Shown here: in pieces, positions 22,501 through 31,601 of the stretch
Position numbering within the stretch: position 1 is the first letter of the stretch
How the letters are laid out: every line of letters begins with the position of its first letter
From: Micromussa lordhowensis
Lineage: Eukaryota; Cnidaria; Anthozoa; Scleractinia; Lobophylliidae
Assembly (NCBI GenBank): GCA_964020085.1
Contig: OZ026603.1
Location: forward strand, 3,983,865 to 4,047,864
Direction of reading: 5' to 3'
Length of the DNA stretch: 64,000 nucleotides
The notes under the pieces: generated by a model
The model's database searches: none
What the model was told of the DNA's origin: nothing
Seen by the model: only the letters and a program-made list of their open reading frames with translations
Position numbers and translations under genes: made by a program

Positions 22501-25500
22501 GTATAGAGAAATCTGCTTGCCTCAGATTGTAATTACTATTTGGTTCTTTAAAGATGTTACCTATATATGCAGGGCACAGTTTATGCTTTACTTTATACAT
22601 AAGGATGCACAGATCCTGTAAGCGTCTATTTGGTAGGGTAGGCAGATCTGCCTTCTCTAATAATTGTTCATAACTGGAATCAATTGTCCTTGAAACCGCC
22701 CCAAGTCCCACGTGACTCGCCAGGCGGGAACTAGACTAATACTTCATGTAAGCGTACTCGTTACATCTCCCTTCCTAAATCTAATAGTCCCGCAAATGCA
22801 GCCAGAACATTTATGATAATAAAAAAAGAAGGCAATAACATGTTCAAATCTGCCTCAGATAATCTTTTACATTAAACGCCTAAACCAACTGAAATGTTAT
22901 GCACAAGTACATAATGAAGCCAAATTAATGGGGTACAAGGCAGAGTCAGTGTTATTTCAGCACTCATAATCTTTCAACCACACTGGTGGGCGGCGTTCAC
23001 GCACTGGGCGACCTTCAGTGTGCGGCTCAGAAACCACTGGTGATGATGGTATCATTAGCTGAGGCAGCTCAGCTGGGCCTGACTCAACCAGTTCAGTAGG
23101 ATCGGTCAACTCGAGGTTTGTTTTCACTGACTCCGGTAATTCCTCGGTGTTGCTCGGAGCCATTTGCGGTTCCGACGATAATGCTTTCCGTTCACCTCAA
23201 CCAAGTAGGAACGGGTCGAACGGGTCCCTTCCTGTCCAATGACGCGCCCCAGTGACCATTCCTTCTCGCGTGGCAATCGCATTCTAATGGCATCACCATC
23301 ATGCAATTTTGGCAGTTCATGTGAGTGACGATCATAGTAGTGTTTCTGCTTCTGCTTCCTAATCTTGATCTTTTCGGGGACATCAGTTATCACCTGTGGC
23401 GTTAACAATTGCTGGCTACTGGGAGACGGGTGCGTGTTCGCCTACCATATAGTAGCTGAACAGGAGAAGCATTCATACCCTCAGTTGGTGTGTTGCGCCA
23501 CTCGAGTAACGCCAGCAGAGGATCACGCTTATCAGCTCGGGCTTTGGTCAGTAATGACTTGCAAGTCTTAACCGCATTTTCAATACGACTATACTTTGTG
23601 CGTGATAAGGGCTTGATGTGGTGTGGTGAAAGTCCCATTCCTTACTGAAGGTCTTGAAATCTTCAATGTTGAAGGGAGGCCCATTGTCACTGATGATGAT
23701 CACAGGAATGCCATGCCTGGAAAACCACGACTTTAGGACGGTAATGACACGGTTGCTGGTGGTTCCACTCATATCTTGCACTTCAAAATAACCAGAGTAG
23801 TAATCAACGGCTATCAGCCAACTTTCGCCCAAGGCAGATTAGGCACATCATGAGGCTTTAATGGCTCTTTACATTGTTCGGGCTGATAGCGGTTACAGAT
23901 TCCACACCTTGACAAGTGATCTTTGAGTTGAGCTGTGACTCCAGGCCAGTAAACAATGTCACGAGCACGACGCAATGTTCCTTCTATTCCAATATGTGAT
24001 TCATGCAGGCTCTTTACAATGCCAGAACACTCTTTAAATGGTATCACAAGGCGATGACCCTTGTATACCAATCCATTTTCTATGGTCAGCTCATCACGGC
24101 TGTTCCAATACAGCTCCATTACTTGCCTCCGACGCCTGTCAAAATTGTGGGCTTCTGACAGGGTCTCTGGCCAACCTTCATGGATAATATCAGACAGAAT
24201 CTGTAATTCTTCATCCTTGGCAGTCTCCTCACGCAGGTTTTTCAGACGAGTTGGGGAGACACTTAGATCTTCACCATGTTTGATCTGCTCCAACTCAAAG
24301 GCGAACAGTCGTTCTCTGATCGAGCGGACGTCACTGTCCTGGGTCCGACTCACTGGTTCATCTTTTAAGTACGCGCGACTTAATGTGTCAGCTAAAAACA
24401 TGGTTTCTCCTTTCTTGTATTCCACTTGAATGTCATAGCTCTGCAGGCGGAGGCGCATGCGTTGAAGGTGTTTTGGCGAACTGTGGATGGGCTTCTTGAA
24501 TATGGTTTCCAGCGGCTTGTGGTCTGACTGCACAATTACATTGCTCCTTCCAAAGATGTACTGGTCAAATTTCTCATACGCATAGACTACGGCGAGTAGC
24601 TCTTTTTCAATCTGAGCATAGTTTTGTTCGGTTTGAGTCATCACACGAGAGCTGAAAGCCACTGGACGCTCCTCTTGTAACAGAGCTGCGCCAAGTCCAC
24701 TTTGGGAAGCATCGCATTGAATGACCACTGGCTTTTTCACGTCATAGTAGGCAAGTACAGGTGCAGATTCAATCATTTCCTTGACACGGGTCACAGCATC
24801 AGCATGACTTTGCAGCCAGCACCACTCAGCATCCTTTTCAGTGAGTTTTCGCAAGACTTCTGTTTCTTCAGATAGACGTGGGAGGAACTTGGCTAAGTAG
24901 TTCACCATGCCAAGGAACCTACGTAAGGACTGAACATCAGTGGGGTCTGGCATCCCCACAATTGCTTCAACCTTGTGTGGATCTGGTTTCAGTCCCTCGG
25001 GGGTTAGAATGTGTCCAATGAAAGGAACGTCTTGCTGTCTCAGTCGAGCTTTCTTCTTGTTCAACTTCAGGTTTCTCTCACGGCAGCGGTCCAGGAAAGC
25101 ACGCACATTTCGGTCGTGATCTGCCTGCCACTCAGTAGGTGTGTTGCCAAATCCAACAATCACGAAATCGTCTGCAATGACTTCTACTCCTTTAAGACCC
25201 TCAACGTGCTCTCGCATTTTGCGCTGCCAAACTTCCGGTACACTGTTGATGCCGAATGGCATTCGTTTCCAACAATAACGCCCGAACGGGGTGTTAAATG
25301 TTGTTAAACTACTAGACTCATTGTCAAGTTCCACTTGCCAGAAACCATTACTGGCATCAAAAACACTGAAGAGTTTTGCCCCATTCAGCCTAGTTGCAAT
25401 TTCTTCAATTGTGGGCATCGGAAAATGTTCACGCTTTATGGCCAGATTCAGATCCCTGGGATCCAAACAGATGCGTAACTTGGTTTCTCCCTCAGCTTCA

Positions 25501-28500
25501 GTGGATGGCTTGCTCACCACTAACATACTTGATACCCAGTCAGTAGGCTGGTCGACTTGTTCAATTATGTTGGCAGCTGCCATTTCTTCAAGTTTCCTCT
25601 GAACTCGCCCAGTCATCGCAACAGGTAAAGGCCGCGGAGGATGTACTACAGGTCTGATGGACTCGCCTGTCACAATGTGGTACTGTCCATCCAACTTTCC
25701 AAGGCCTTCAAATACATCATCATACTCTTCTAGCAATGGCTCTGTGTCTGTCTTCAGTACATTCACGCGTGGATCTCGGTCACTGTCAAGAATCTTTATA
25801 AAGTTCATCTGCAGCATTGTCTGACAATATGGGCTCATACCCATGGCCCCTGACTACATTGACTTCAATTTTGTGTGCGTTTCCTTTGCGGGAGACATAT
25901 ACCGTGGCTTTGCCCTCGATGGGTTGCTCATCTCCATTGGCTAAAACCAGAACCAACTTGCCTCGTGCACTGAGGAAATTTAAGTGCAGATCGCCTGTTA
26001 CCTTCTTGTAGACATCCAACGGCAAAAGATTGTACTCAGCTCCAGTGTCCATTAAGAAGCTTACATCATGACCTGAAAGGGGCTTTGACTCCTTTGATAC
26101 AGTGAGGGTCACCATCTCACGACCTCCGTTTCCAACGCCTGCAGCACTTAAATAGAATCGCTCTTGGACAGTAGACACCTTGCTTTTTGCAGGGCACTTG
26201 GCAACAAAATGATTCTTCTTTTTACAATATGCACAAATCTGACCAAAGGCAGGGCAGCTGCGTCTTTCGTGGTTCCGACCACAGAATCTGCAGTCCTTGA
26301 TCCAGCCACTGCTGACAGATGGGACATTTTCTGACTGCTCCTTCTCTTTCTCTTTCACAGCACTCAATCCAGACTCGGCAGACATAACTTTCATTTGAAC
26401 GGCAGTACTTTCGGCGGCACGTGCGATATCTATCGCTTTCTCAAGGGTCAATTTCTTCTCTTTAAGCAAATTTTCAAGTACCTTAGCAGTTTAGGTACCT
26501 GTCACCAGGCGATCCCGGAGAAGCTGATCAGGTGTAACTGACTCGAAATCACAATTTGCTGCGATTTGGCGAAGCTCCGTCAAATATTGATCAACAGTTT
26601 CAGATTCCCGCTGATCCCGCGTAAAGAAAAGAAAACGTTCGTAAAAAGTGTTTTCCCTGGGAATGCAATACTCTTCAAACTTGCTTACAACCGCAGCGAT
26701 TTTCTTCGCGTTGTCTGGCGAGGGCCATGTGAAAGTACGAAACACCTTGTTCGCTTCTTTTCCAATTACTGCCAAAAGTGTTACTACTTGGCGCGCTTCT
26801 TCCTCTTTATCGAGCTTCGTAGCCAACCTGTAATTATTCCAAGCAGAGACCCAAGTTCGCCAATTGGACGCTGTCGAACCATCGTTTAGCTCGAGTATGT
26901 CAGGAGGAGGTATCTGGAAATTCGCCATTGTTGTCAAACTTGAAACCAGACTTGTTGAAGGAAGCGGGTCGCTATCTTCACCACTGCTTTCACTCATAAA
27001 TTCGGCAACTTCTGCCACAAATCATTCGTTTTCTTGTCGTGTGGATTCGGGCCACTTCTGACACCATGTAACGACAAACGGAAAGACAACAGAGTCCGCA
27101 AAACAGACTTATTTATTGTGCTGAGCAGCAACAACGAAAACTACAACATGGCGGACCGCACGAGAAGCCCCACGTGACTCGCCAGGCGGGAACTAGACTA
27201 ATACTTCATGTAAGCGTACTCGTTACACATACATAGCCAAGTTCGCTGTTAGGCAGTGGGATAGGTCATTCTGGAAAACATTCCATAACAACGGGCCAAG
27301 CGCGGAACCCTGGGGACAGCCACGACTCACGAACGACATTCTTAAGGGCTAACCTTTAGAAACACAGCAACATAGACAGACCCAGTTAGCGAGATGTTTA
27401 TGATCAACTCTTCCCAACAAGGCTTTGTGGGTTAAAATGCATCGATTTACATACGACTCGGCATAGAAAGGAATCAAGTTTAAGGTATTGAATAAATGAA
27501 CGGAAGAGGCCGTGTTTTCGGCATTCAAAATAATTCGTAAATCTACGTGTGCGCAAGTCCGGTTGAGTATTTATTTTAGACTTTCGTAGCAGCCGTTTCC
27601 TTTCCTTTTCCAGGCGGAGAGATCCAACAAGCGACCGAGCAAGCCGGCGCCTGGAATGAGCAAAAACTTGGGGAGAAGTGGGGAGGGAGTGAGTCAGAAG
27701 GGGGAGGGGGGTAGGGAGAAAAGAAATCGGTAAAATGTCTGGTCTCACCCCCTCATCCTACTCCTTATTTTTCGCACTCGCTCGCAGTTTCGTTCTTTTG
27801 GAAACGCCTGCTCAGCTGGCTTCTTAGACTTTTACAGAACACGTTTCTATAACGATCACTTCATTTCTCTCACAGGTTCCTGTAAGGATGAAGAGCTTGC
27901 GAAAGCCATGGTACTAGCGGCTAAACTGTTCGATGAAAGGGGTAAGATCATACTGCACACAATACTAAAATAAGGTTAGAATATTCGAATAAGATTACAT
28001 TTAGTTAAACATCTAAGGATAAAAATGAGCGAAAAAAGTTTAACACAACGTTTCGATGACTCCATGTCATCATTGTCAAGTGAAAACAGAATAAAAAATT
28101 TTTCACAGCTTAATATAGCGTGCGAGGTGATAGAACATAAAGTATGCATGTAAAAAGTGACAAATTTAGATAAGTGATAAGGTTAGAATAGCAATTAAAA
28201 CCAATCAGATCCCGGTGTCAAGCGCCGGAAATTCTGATTGGCCAGTGAATGTCAATAGACCGACTGGAGCCAAATTAAAAAAAAGAAGCCTAAGCCGTGT
28301 ATTACACTGTGATAAAACACGACGGGTATTTAAAGGGAAATGTAGAAGACACGAGCCGCAGGCGAGTGTTTTCTACATTTCTCGAGTGTTCTCAAATGTT
28401 CGGAGTTCTCTGCCAACCTTCAACCTTCAACAGTTCTTTATAGGAATTTTCTTCACTTCACAGGCTACCATATCCAAGCAAACTTAGCAGCAACCAAGGT

Positions 28501-29916
28501 AAACGCTTAACAACTAGATGATAAAAAACGTTTTTTGTGTGTGTTTTAAAGCTATAAGATAGATTCACGTCATTCTGACGGAAGGGGTAAAATTGCTTGT
28601 ATATGGCGGACAGTACATTATACCGGGCTAGCTTAGCTAGCTCTTCCTCTATTGTAGCAATAAAGGGCAATAAAAATCGCAATATGGTGAAACAGGCCTT
28701 TTGTCAAGAATGAACGCATAATACTTTCACTTTTAATCCTAGTTTTTAAACTATTAAGCTTATCTCGTTTTAAAGCTTTACTTAAAAAGTAGTCTAAAAT
28801 TTGAAGAACTGAGAAAACGTTTCCATTAATATTCCTTCTCTTCTATCAATATCGTCTCTTTTCTGGGGTGGATTTAAAGCACGAAATAGCGAAATGGCCG
28901 GTTAGCGAAATAGCGCTCCGGTTAGCCTAAATATCACGCACTCTCCAGCTCTCGATAATTGTGATGGCGAACCAAGATGGGGGCTGGGTGGAGATATTTG
29001 AAGATGGTTCCTGACAGAAAGGGGGGAATAAGGAGGGTCCTTTTCTTGCTCTAAAATTGTGAAGGGCTGGTATTTGCAGTTCCCTGGGACTATCCTTTCA
29101 GTCTGCTACTTTAACAGGTTATTAAAGAATTAACTTCATTTGATATCTCACGAATAGTAAATGAGCCACAAGTCAAGTGCTAACGGCAGTATATTCTTTT
29201 CAGAAACTTGTGATTGAACCACCCGAGGCCTATGTGGTGAGTGGACAGTTAACTTTCTTTCTCTTTATCTAACATGAATTCTGTAGTTGGAGCCATCATC
29301 TGGTGCAGCATAATTATGTAGACAGTGATCTGACCTATCTGTATGGGGCTGTGTGCGGCATGCACAGGTGGGCCAGACTGGATGCTTATAAGTTAATTGT
29401 CTGGAGGAAAACACATGCAACAACTGCTGGAATTACATATTCCAGGCTAATATCAAAGTTTACCATCTACTTAGCTGAGCTCATCTGATCAAATGAAACA
29501 GTTAACTCTTGCAAATCTTTACAACTTCAAAATTCTGATTCTTATTGTATGCAAACTGTTTACATCCCAATCTCTTGTTAAATAAATAATCTCTACATTC
29601 TAGGAAAATTCAGCAAGTTTTATATATAAAGCTTTAGACATAAAGTTCTAAAAGACAAAGTACCCAGGTTTTTTGTATCCTTGCAAAAGTGGACAGTTCA
29701 GTGACCATATACAATGTATCAGGTGCACTACCATCATTATGATATCACCTTTGCTTTAAAAGCAATTTAATTTGAGATTATATGAGTGTAAGACAGCAAC
29801 GTTAAACTGCATTCTTTAAATCTTTATTTTGTCTCATTATTTTCCAGGAGAATACTCCAGAAAGGTGTGCAAAAGTGATCACAGGCTTTGTGCTGAGACA
29901 TGAGATCACAGGTTAA
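19539..29916 (+). CDS. Secreted four-cysteine protein, seven exons, 149 aa, family not recognised
   Basis: Proposed exons: 19539-19602, 20463-20516, 21878-22006, 27876-27941, 28464-28498, 29204-29236, 29848-29916. The first four introns are phase 1, the last two phase 0, all GT-AG. The joined frame is open for 149 codons. AATAAA lies at 29980-29985, 64 bases after the stop. Exon 1 encodes a classical signal peptide (MKVNILAAILLAVYLAVDSA). The mature protein starts with an acidic helix (GEEDEEIKEEILELVK). It then has four cysteines (in KECRQ, RGCLQ, GSCKD and ERCAK), enough for two disulfides, within predicted helical sequence. I do not recognise the family. Extracellular function is inferred from the signal peptide. 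Exon 2 has a triple NAG acceptor. Intron 3 (5.9 kb) holds a LINE split by a gypsy element. Confidence 0.7.
19930..20430 (+). mobile_element. LINE 3' tail (CR1/L2-like)
   Basis: The ORF 19991-20230 matches the extreme C terminus of LINE reverse transcriptases (KGWNSLSIDF, then FKAKLKPFL). It is followed by an AT-rich 3' UTR ending in a TAT/TTA microsatellite. It lies in intron 1 of the secreted-protein gene. Confidence 0.7.
20548..20756. mobile_element. MITE with TTAA target site, about 43-bp inverted repeats
   Basis: The ends TTAAGCACGCGCGTTTTTGA and its reverse complement enclose 209 bp. TTAA is present at both ends (20548-20551, 20753-20756). piggyBac and Kolobok families use this target. 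It lies in intron 2 of the secreted-protein gene. Confidence 0.85.
20753..21056. mobile_element. Second TTAA MITE, abutting the first
   Basis: The inverted ends (AGGGACACAGTCAGCT and reverse complement) are bounded by TTAA at 20753-20756 and 21053-21056. The left TTAA is the same four bases that end the neighbouring MITE. Confidence 0.8.
21057..21300 (-). repeat. Dispersed repeat copy 1 (CCTCATCTAAACAC family)
   Basis: Shares blocks (CCTCATCTAAACAC, a GTTATGCAAAC core and an AATCTAAACGTCACAAC-like block) with 45505-45790 in opposite orientation. Internal inverted segments suggest a non-autonomous DNA transposon. Confidence 0.6.
22060..22706 (-). mobile_element. LINE 3' portion (CR1-like), disrupted
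   Basis: The minus ORF 22313-22711 encodes a reverse-transcriptase C terminus (segments such as YKVKHKLCPAYI and GARQWTKLPKSIRD). The 3' end falls at a GATA microsatellite near 22060. The matching 5' piece lies at 27228-27345, on the far side of the gypsy element. Confidence 0.8.
22957..23832 (-). pseudogene. gypsy integrase core and C-terminal tail, frameshifted
   Basis: Overlapping fragments in different frames cover the integrase core and C-terminal tail. 23548-23832 has the first two catalytic acidic residues, in AVDYYSG and SDNGPPF. 23402-23638 has the Glu of the DDE triad, in RIENAVK. 23124-23408 and 22957-23163 are the basic tail. The catalytic Glu lies in a different frame from the two Asp, and the junction with the RT ORF at about 23820 looks deleted. 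Not functional. Confidence 0.85.
23814..25844 (-). CDS. gypsy pol: reverse transcriptase, RNase H, integrase zinc-binding N terminus
   Basis: A 676-codon open frame. RT has the catalytic block EVIADDFVIVG (residues about 221-231, ADD instead of the more usual VDD). RNase H spans about 370-490, beginning IQCDASQSGLGAAL with conserved Glu and Asp downstream. An HHCC zinc finger of integrase lies near 610-655 (HESHIG ... CGICNRY). The ORF stays intact over 2 kb while gag and integrase are broken. Retrotransposon gene with no host role inferred. Confidence 0.9.
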   Translation of the reverse strand: MGMSPYCQTMLQMNFIKILDSDRDPRVNVLKTDTEPLLEEYDDVFEGLGKLDGQYHIVTGESIRPVVHPPRPLPVAMTGRVQRKLEEMAAANIIEQVDQPTDWVSSMLVVSKPSTEAEGETKLRICLDPRDLNLAIKREHFPMPTIEEIATRLNGAKLFSVFDASNGFWQVELDNESSSLTTFNTPFGRYCWKRMPFGINSVPEVWQRKMREHVEGLKGVEVIADDFVIVGFGNTPTEWQADHDRNVRAFLDRCRERNLKLNKKKARLRQQDVPFIGHILTPEGLKPDPHKVEAIVGMPDPTDVQSLRRFLGMVNYLAKFLPRLSEETEVLRKLTEKDAEWCWLQSHADAVTRVKEMIESAPVLAYYDVKKPVVIQCDASQSGLGAALLQEERPVAFSSRVMTQTEQNYAQIEKELLAVVYAYEKFDQYIFGRSNVIVQSDHKPLETIFKKPIHSSPKHLQRMRLRLQSYDIQVEYKKGETMFLADTLSRAYLKDEPVSRTQDSDVRSIRERLFAFELEQIKHGEDLSVSPTRLKNLREETAKDEELQILSDIIHEGWPETLSEAHNFDRRRRQVMELYWNSRDELTIENGLVYKGHRLVIPFKECSGIVKSLHESHIGIEGTLRRARDIVYWPGVTAQLKDHLSRCGICNRYQPEQCKEPLKPHDVPNLPWAKVG
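25786..26469 (-). CDS. gypsy nucleocapsid zinc knuckles and aspartic protease
   Basis: Two CCHC-like knuckles (CRFCGRNHERRSC and CAYCKKKNHFVAKC) are followed by a retropepsin-type protease with active site MDTGAEYNLLP. The end overlaps the RT frame by about 58 bases, consistent with a frameshifted gag-pro/pol junction. The start is disconnected from gag by a stop near 26490. Confidence 0.85.
   Translation of the reverse strand: MLKEKKLTLEKAIDIARAAESTAVQMKVMSAESGLSAVKEKEKEQSENVPSVSSGWIKDCRFCGRNHERRSCPAFGQICAYCKKKNHFVAKCPAKSKVSTVQERFYLSAAGVGNGGREMVTLTVSKESKPLSGHDVSFLMDTGAEYNLLPLDVYKKVTGDLHLNFLSARGKLVLVLANGDEQPIEGKATVYVSRKGNAHKIEVNVVRGHGYEPILSDNAADELYKDS
26491..27018 (-). pseudogene. gypsy gag N-terminal part
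   Basis: A 175-codon ORF starts 48 bases inside the 5' LTR boundary, following the primer-binding site. It contains a retrotransposon-gag-like helical region (FYERFLFFTRDQRESETVDQ, a common gag signature). It stops at LVTGT where gag should run on into the zinc knuckles, so a small deletion or frameshift broke it. Confidence 0.8.
27228..27345 (-). mobile_element. LINE reverse transcriptase piece, upstream half of the split LINE
   Basis: The minus strand reads RGCPQGSALGPLLWNVFQND followed by LAMY. This is the RT block directly before the YADD catalytic motif. The gypsy 5' LTR begins exactly where that motif should follow. Confidence 0.8.
27583..27830. repeat. Compact copy of a GAGCGAGC-rich dispersed repeat
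   Basis: The left part (TTTCCTTTTCCAGGCGGAGAG) and right part (CTCGCAGTTTCGTTCTTTTG) match the ends of a longer copy at 40588-42005 in UTP18 intron 5. It is likely a MITE from the longer element. Confidence 0.6.
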
Positions 29917-29979
29917 TCCATTGACAGTTTTCGAACAATGCTTTAATGATTCACTGTTCCACACTTGATTAGCAGTGAC

Positions 29980-29985
29980 AATAAA
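29980..29985 (+). promoter_or_regulatory. Polyadenylation signal AATAAA of the secreted-protein gene
   Basis: Lies 64 bases after the stop codon of the seven-exon gene and supports the gene end. Confidence 0.6.
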
Positions 29986-30706
29986 GGAAAAAAAAAACTC
30001 ACAGAAGAAGCCTTTCTTTGTTGTTTTTATCAACAATCTTTTAAAGGGTTAGCTTGTAAAACCTGCTGGACCCCTGCATTCGTAGGCTACCAACAGGTGT
30101 TTCATTTCACTTCTGAGGAGGGGAGGGGAGGGGTGGGTGGATGATTTGGTACAGGCATGTTTTCTTGACTCATTCATCCATTAGGAAATTTTTTTATATT
30201 TTTTTTGGTGTAACATAACATTTTTTTTTTCACTAAGCACATGTTATTTTTTTTTTGGCAGAGATTGTGTGCATGAACATTTTTTTGGTACAAGTATGCA
30301 TGCATGCTATTTTTTTGTTAAAATAACCTACCCTGCCCCTCAAAAGTGAAATAGTTCCCCTCTAAGCACATAAATAACCCATGGCTGGCCATGGAAGTAA
30401 TGAACACGGAAATCAGACTGCCACTGCATGATTCTGGTGATAATCAACAGTTAGTACTTGTTAGCAGTGTACGACCCCCCACACCCCTTAGATGAAACAC
30501 ACCCAGTGTAAAATTGGCCAAAAGTAGCTGGTTGGTGGAGAAAATTTATCATGTCACCATTAAGGATTTACTCCATGATCTTGACTGGCTGCTCTGATGG
30601 GCCTTTCTGTCTGTTTCGTTAAAAAAGATCAAATTTTTAAAGGTCATGATAACTTTATCAGCCCCCCATGGCACAAAAAATTTTGTGACAACCAAGGACA
30701 CTCTAA
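29986..30706. other. Intergenic; G-rich tract
   Basis: No gene seen. Positions 30117-30140 contain four or more runs of three to four G (GGGGAGGGGAGGGGTGGG), a G-quadruplex candidate. T-rich runs follow. Confidence 0.5.
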
Positions 30707-31380
30707 AGGTCCGGATACACGGTGCAATATTGCACGCAATGGCTGAATTGCATCATGTATCCACCCCAAAATTTGTTGCGTGCAATATTGTGCGCAATAT
30801 TGCAGCAGTAGAATCTCGTCCTACTTCTGCAACATTGCACGCAACAAATTTCTTCGTGTATCCACCATCTGCAGCATTTCGTGCAATAGTGTGACGCAAA
30901 TTTCAGTGTTCAGCCAATCAAATCTCACATTCAAATTTAACCGCTGACCGAATTTTCGCCCGTGGTACATTTCACGTAAAAAGATGGTTTGGTCTCAAGA
31001 AGAGGAAAGTACTTTAATTGACTATTACAGAGGTAAGTAATCTTTTTTCCTAAGCCAACTCTCGTACAATCCTGTGGAATGCCCCCATCTCCTGCCTCCT
31101 GGCTATCCAGCCTCTTACCCAAACACGGCGATTTCTTCTTTTAATTCGATTTTTCTCTTCCCAATCTAACAGCAACAACGCTAGAACTCCTATAGCTTTT
31201 TTTTTGGCAAGCGACGCCATTTTGGATTGCGTGATGTAAACATCATCGCATGAGAGCTTGATAACCGCTAATCAAATATTGCGCGTAATGTTGCACGAAA
31301 TGTTGCGACCGTGTAGCCACGTCGAGTGACGGATGTTGTGCCCAATATTGCTCGCAATGTTGCACCATGTATCCGGGCCT
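30707..31380 (+). mobile_element. PIF/Harbinger-like DNA transposon, non-autonomous
   Basis: The terminal inverted repeats (AGGTCCGGATACAC at the left, the complement AGGCCCGGATACAT at the right) are flanked by the 3-bp target duplication TAA (30704-30706, 31381-31383), typical of Harbinger. Many GCAATATTG sub-repeats lie inside. A short exon-like piece at 30984-31032 reads MVWSQEEESTLIDYY and ends in AG|GTAAGT. That is the start of a Myb/SANT- or MADF-like domain as in the second Harbinger protein. The transposase is absent. Confidence 0.85.
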
Positions 31381-31462
31381 TAATCGCAGTTCATTGTCTG
31401 CAATGGTAATATAATTTGGTTTTATCAACTGGGTTGATAATGTAAATTGTCCACCGTAAAGA

Positions 31463-31510
31463 GATTCGGAAGCTGACGTTTCGAGCGTTAGCCCTTCGTC
31501 GGAGCGAATC
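31463..31510 (-). ncRNA. Hammerhead-like motif, left Penelope arm
   Basis: Same 48-base frame as the motif at 13172-13219. Stem I GATTCG/CGAATC and GAAACGTC are kept, but the core box reads CCGACGA. The conserved U of CUGANGA is changed to C, so this copy may be inactive. It is in sense with the element's ORF. Confidence 0.5.
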
Positions 31511-31601
31511 AAGGAATTGTGGGTTGTGTGTGGTTTATATACAGAAATGTGGAGCTACGCTATTGGTTGGTGCCTGGCAACGTGAAAAACAACAGAATGA
31601 A

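Larger units (their letters stand above)
22707..27227 (-). mobile_element. Ty3/gypsy LTR retrotransposon, decayed
   Basis: The 5' LTR is 27067-27227 (161 bp), with TGTAACGA...TCGTTACA ends. A primer-binding site TGGTGTCAGAAGTGG follows directly at 27066 downward. The 3' LTR survives only as its first 59 bp (22707-22765), preceded by a polypurine tract (minus AGGAAGGGAGA, 22766-22776). Internal order is gag, zinc knuckle and protease, reverse transcriptase, RNase H, integrase, as expected for Ty3/gypsy. Several frameshifts break the frame, so the copy is dead. It sits inside a LINE within intron 3 of the secreted-protein gene. Confidence 0.93.

Noticed and set aside
28048..28090. Possible third type of hammerhead (minus strand, GATGACATGGAGTCATCGAAAC)
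   Set aside because: The core lacks the initial C and stem II pairs only if it uses core bases, so it does not meet the consensus.
31243..31512. 89-codon minus-strand ORF
   Set aside because: It spans the end of the Harbinger element and the start of the Penelope element, two unrelated insertions.
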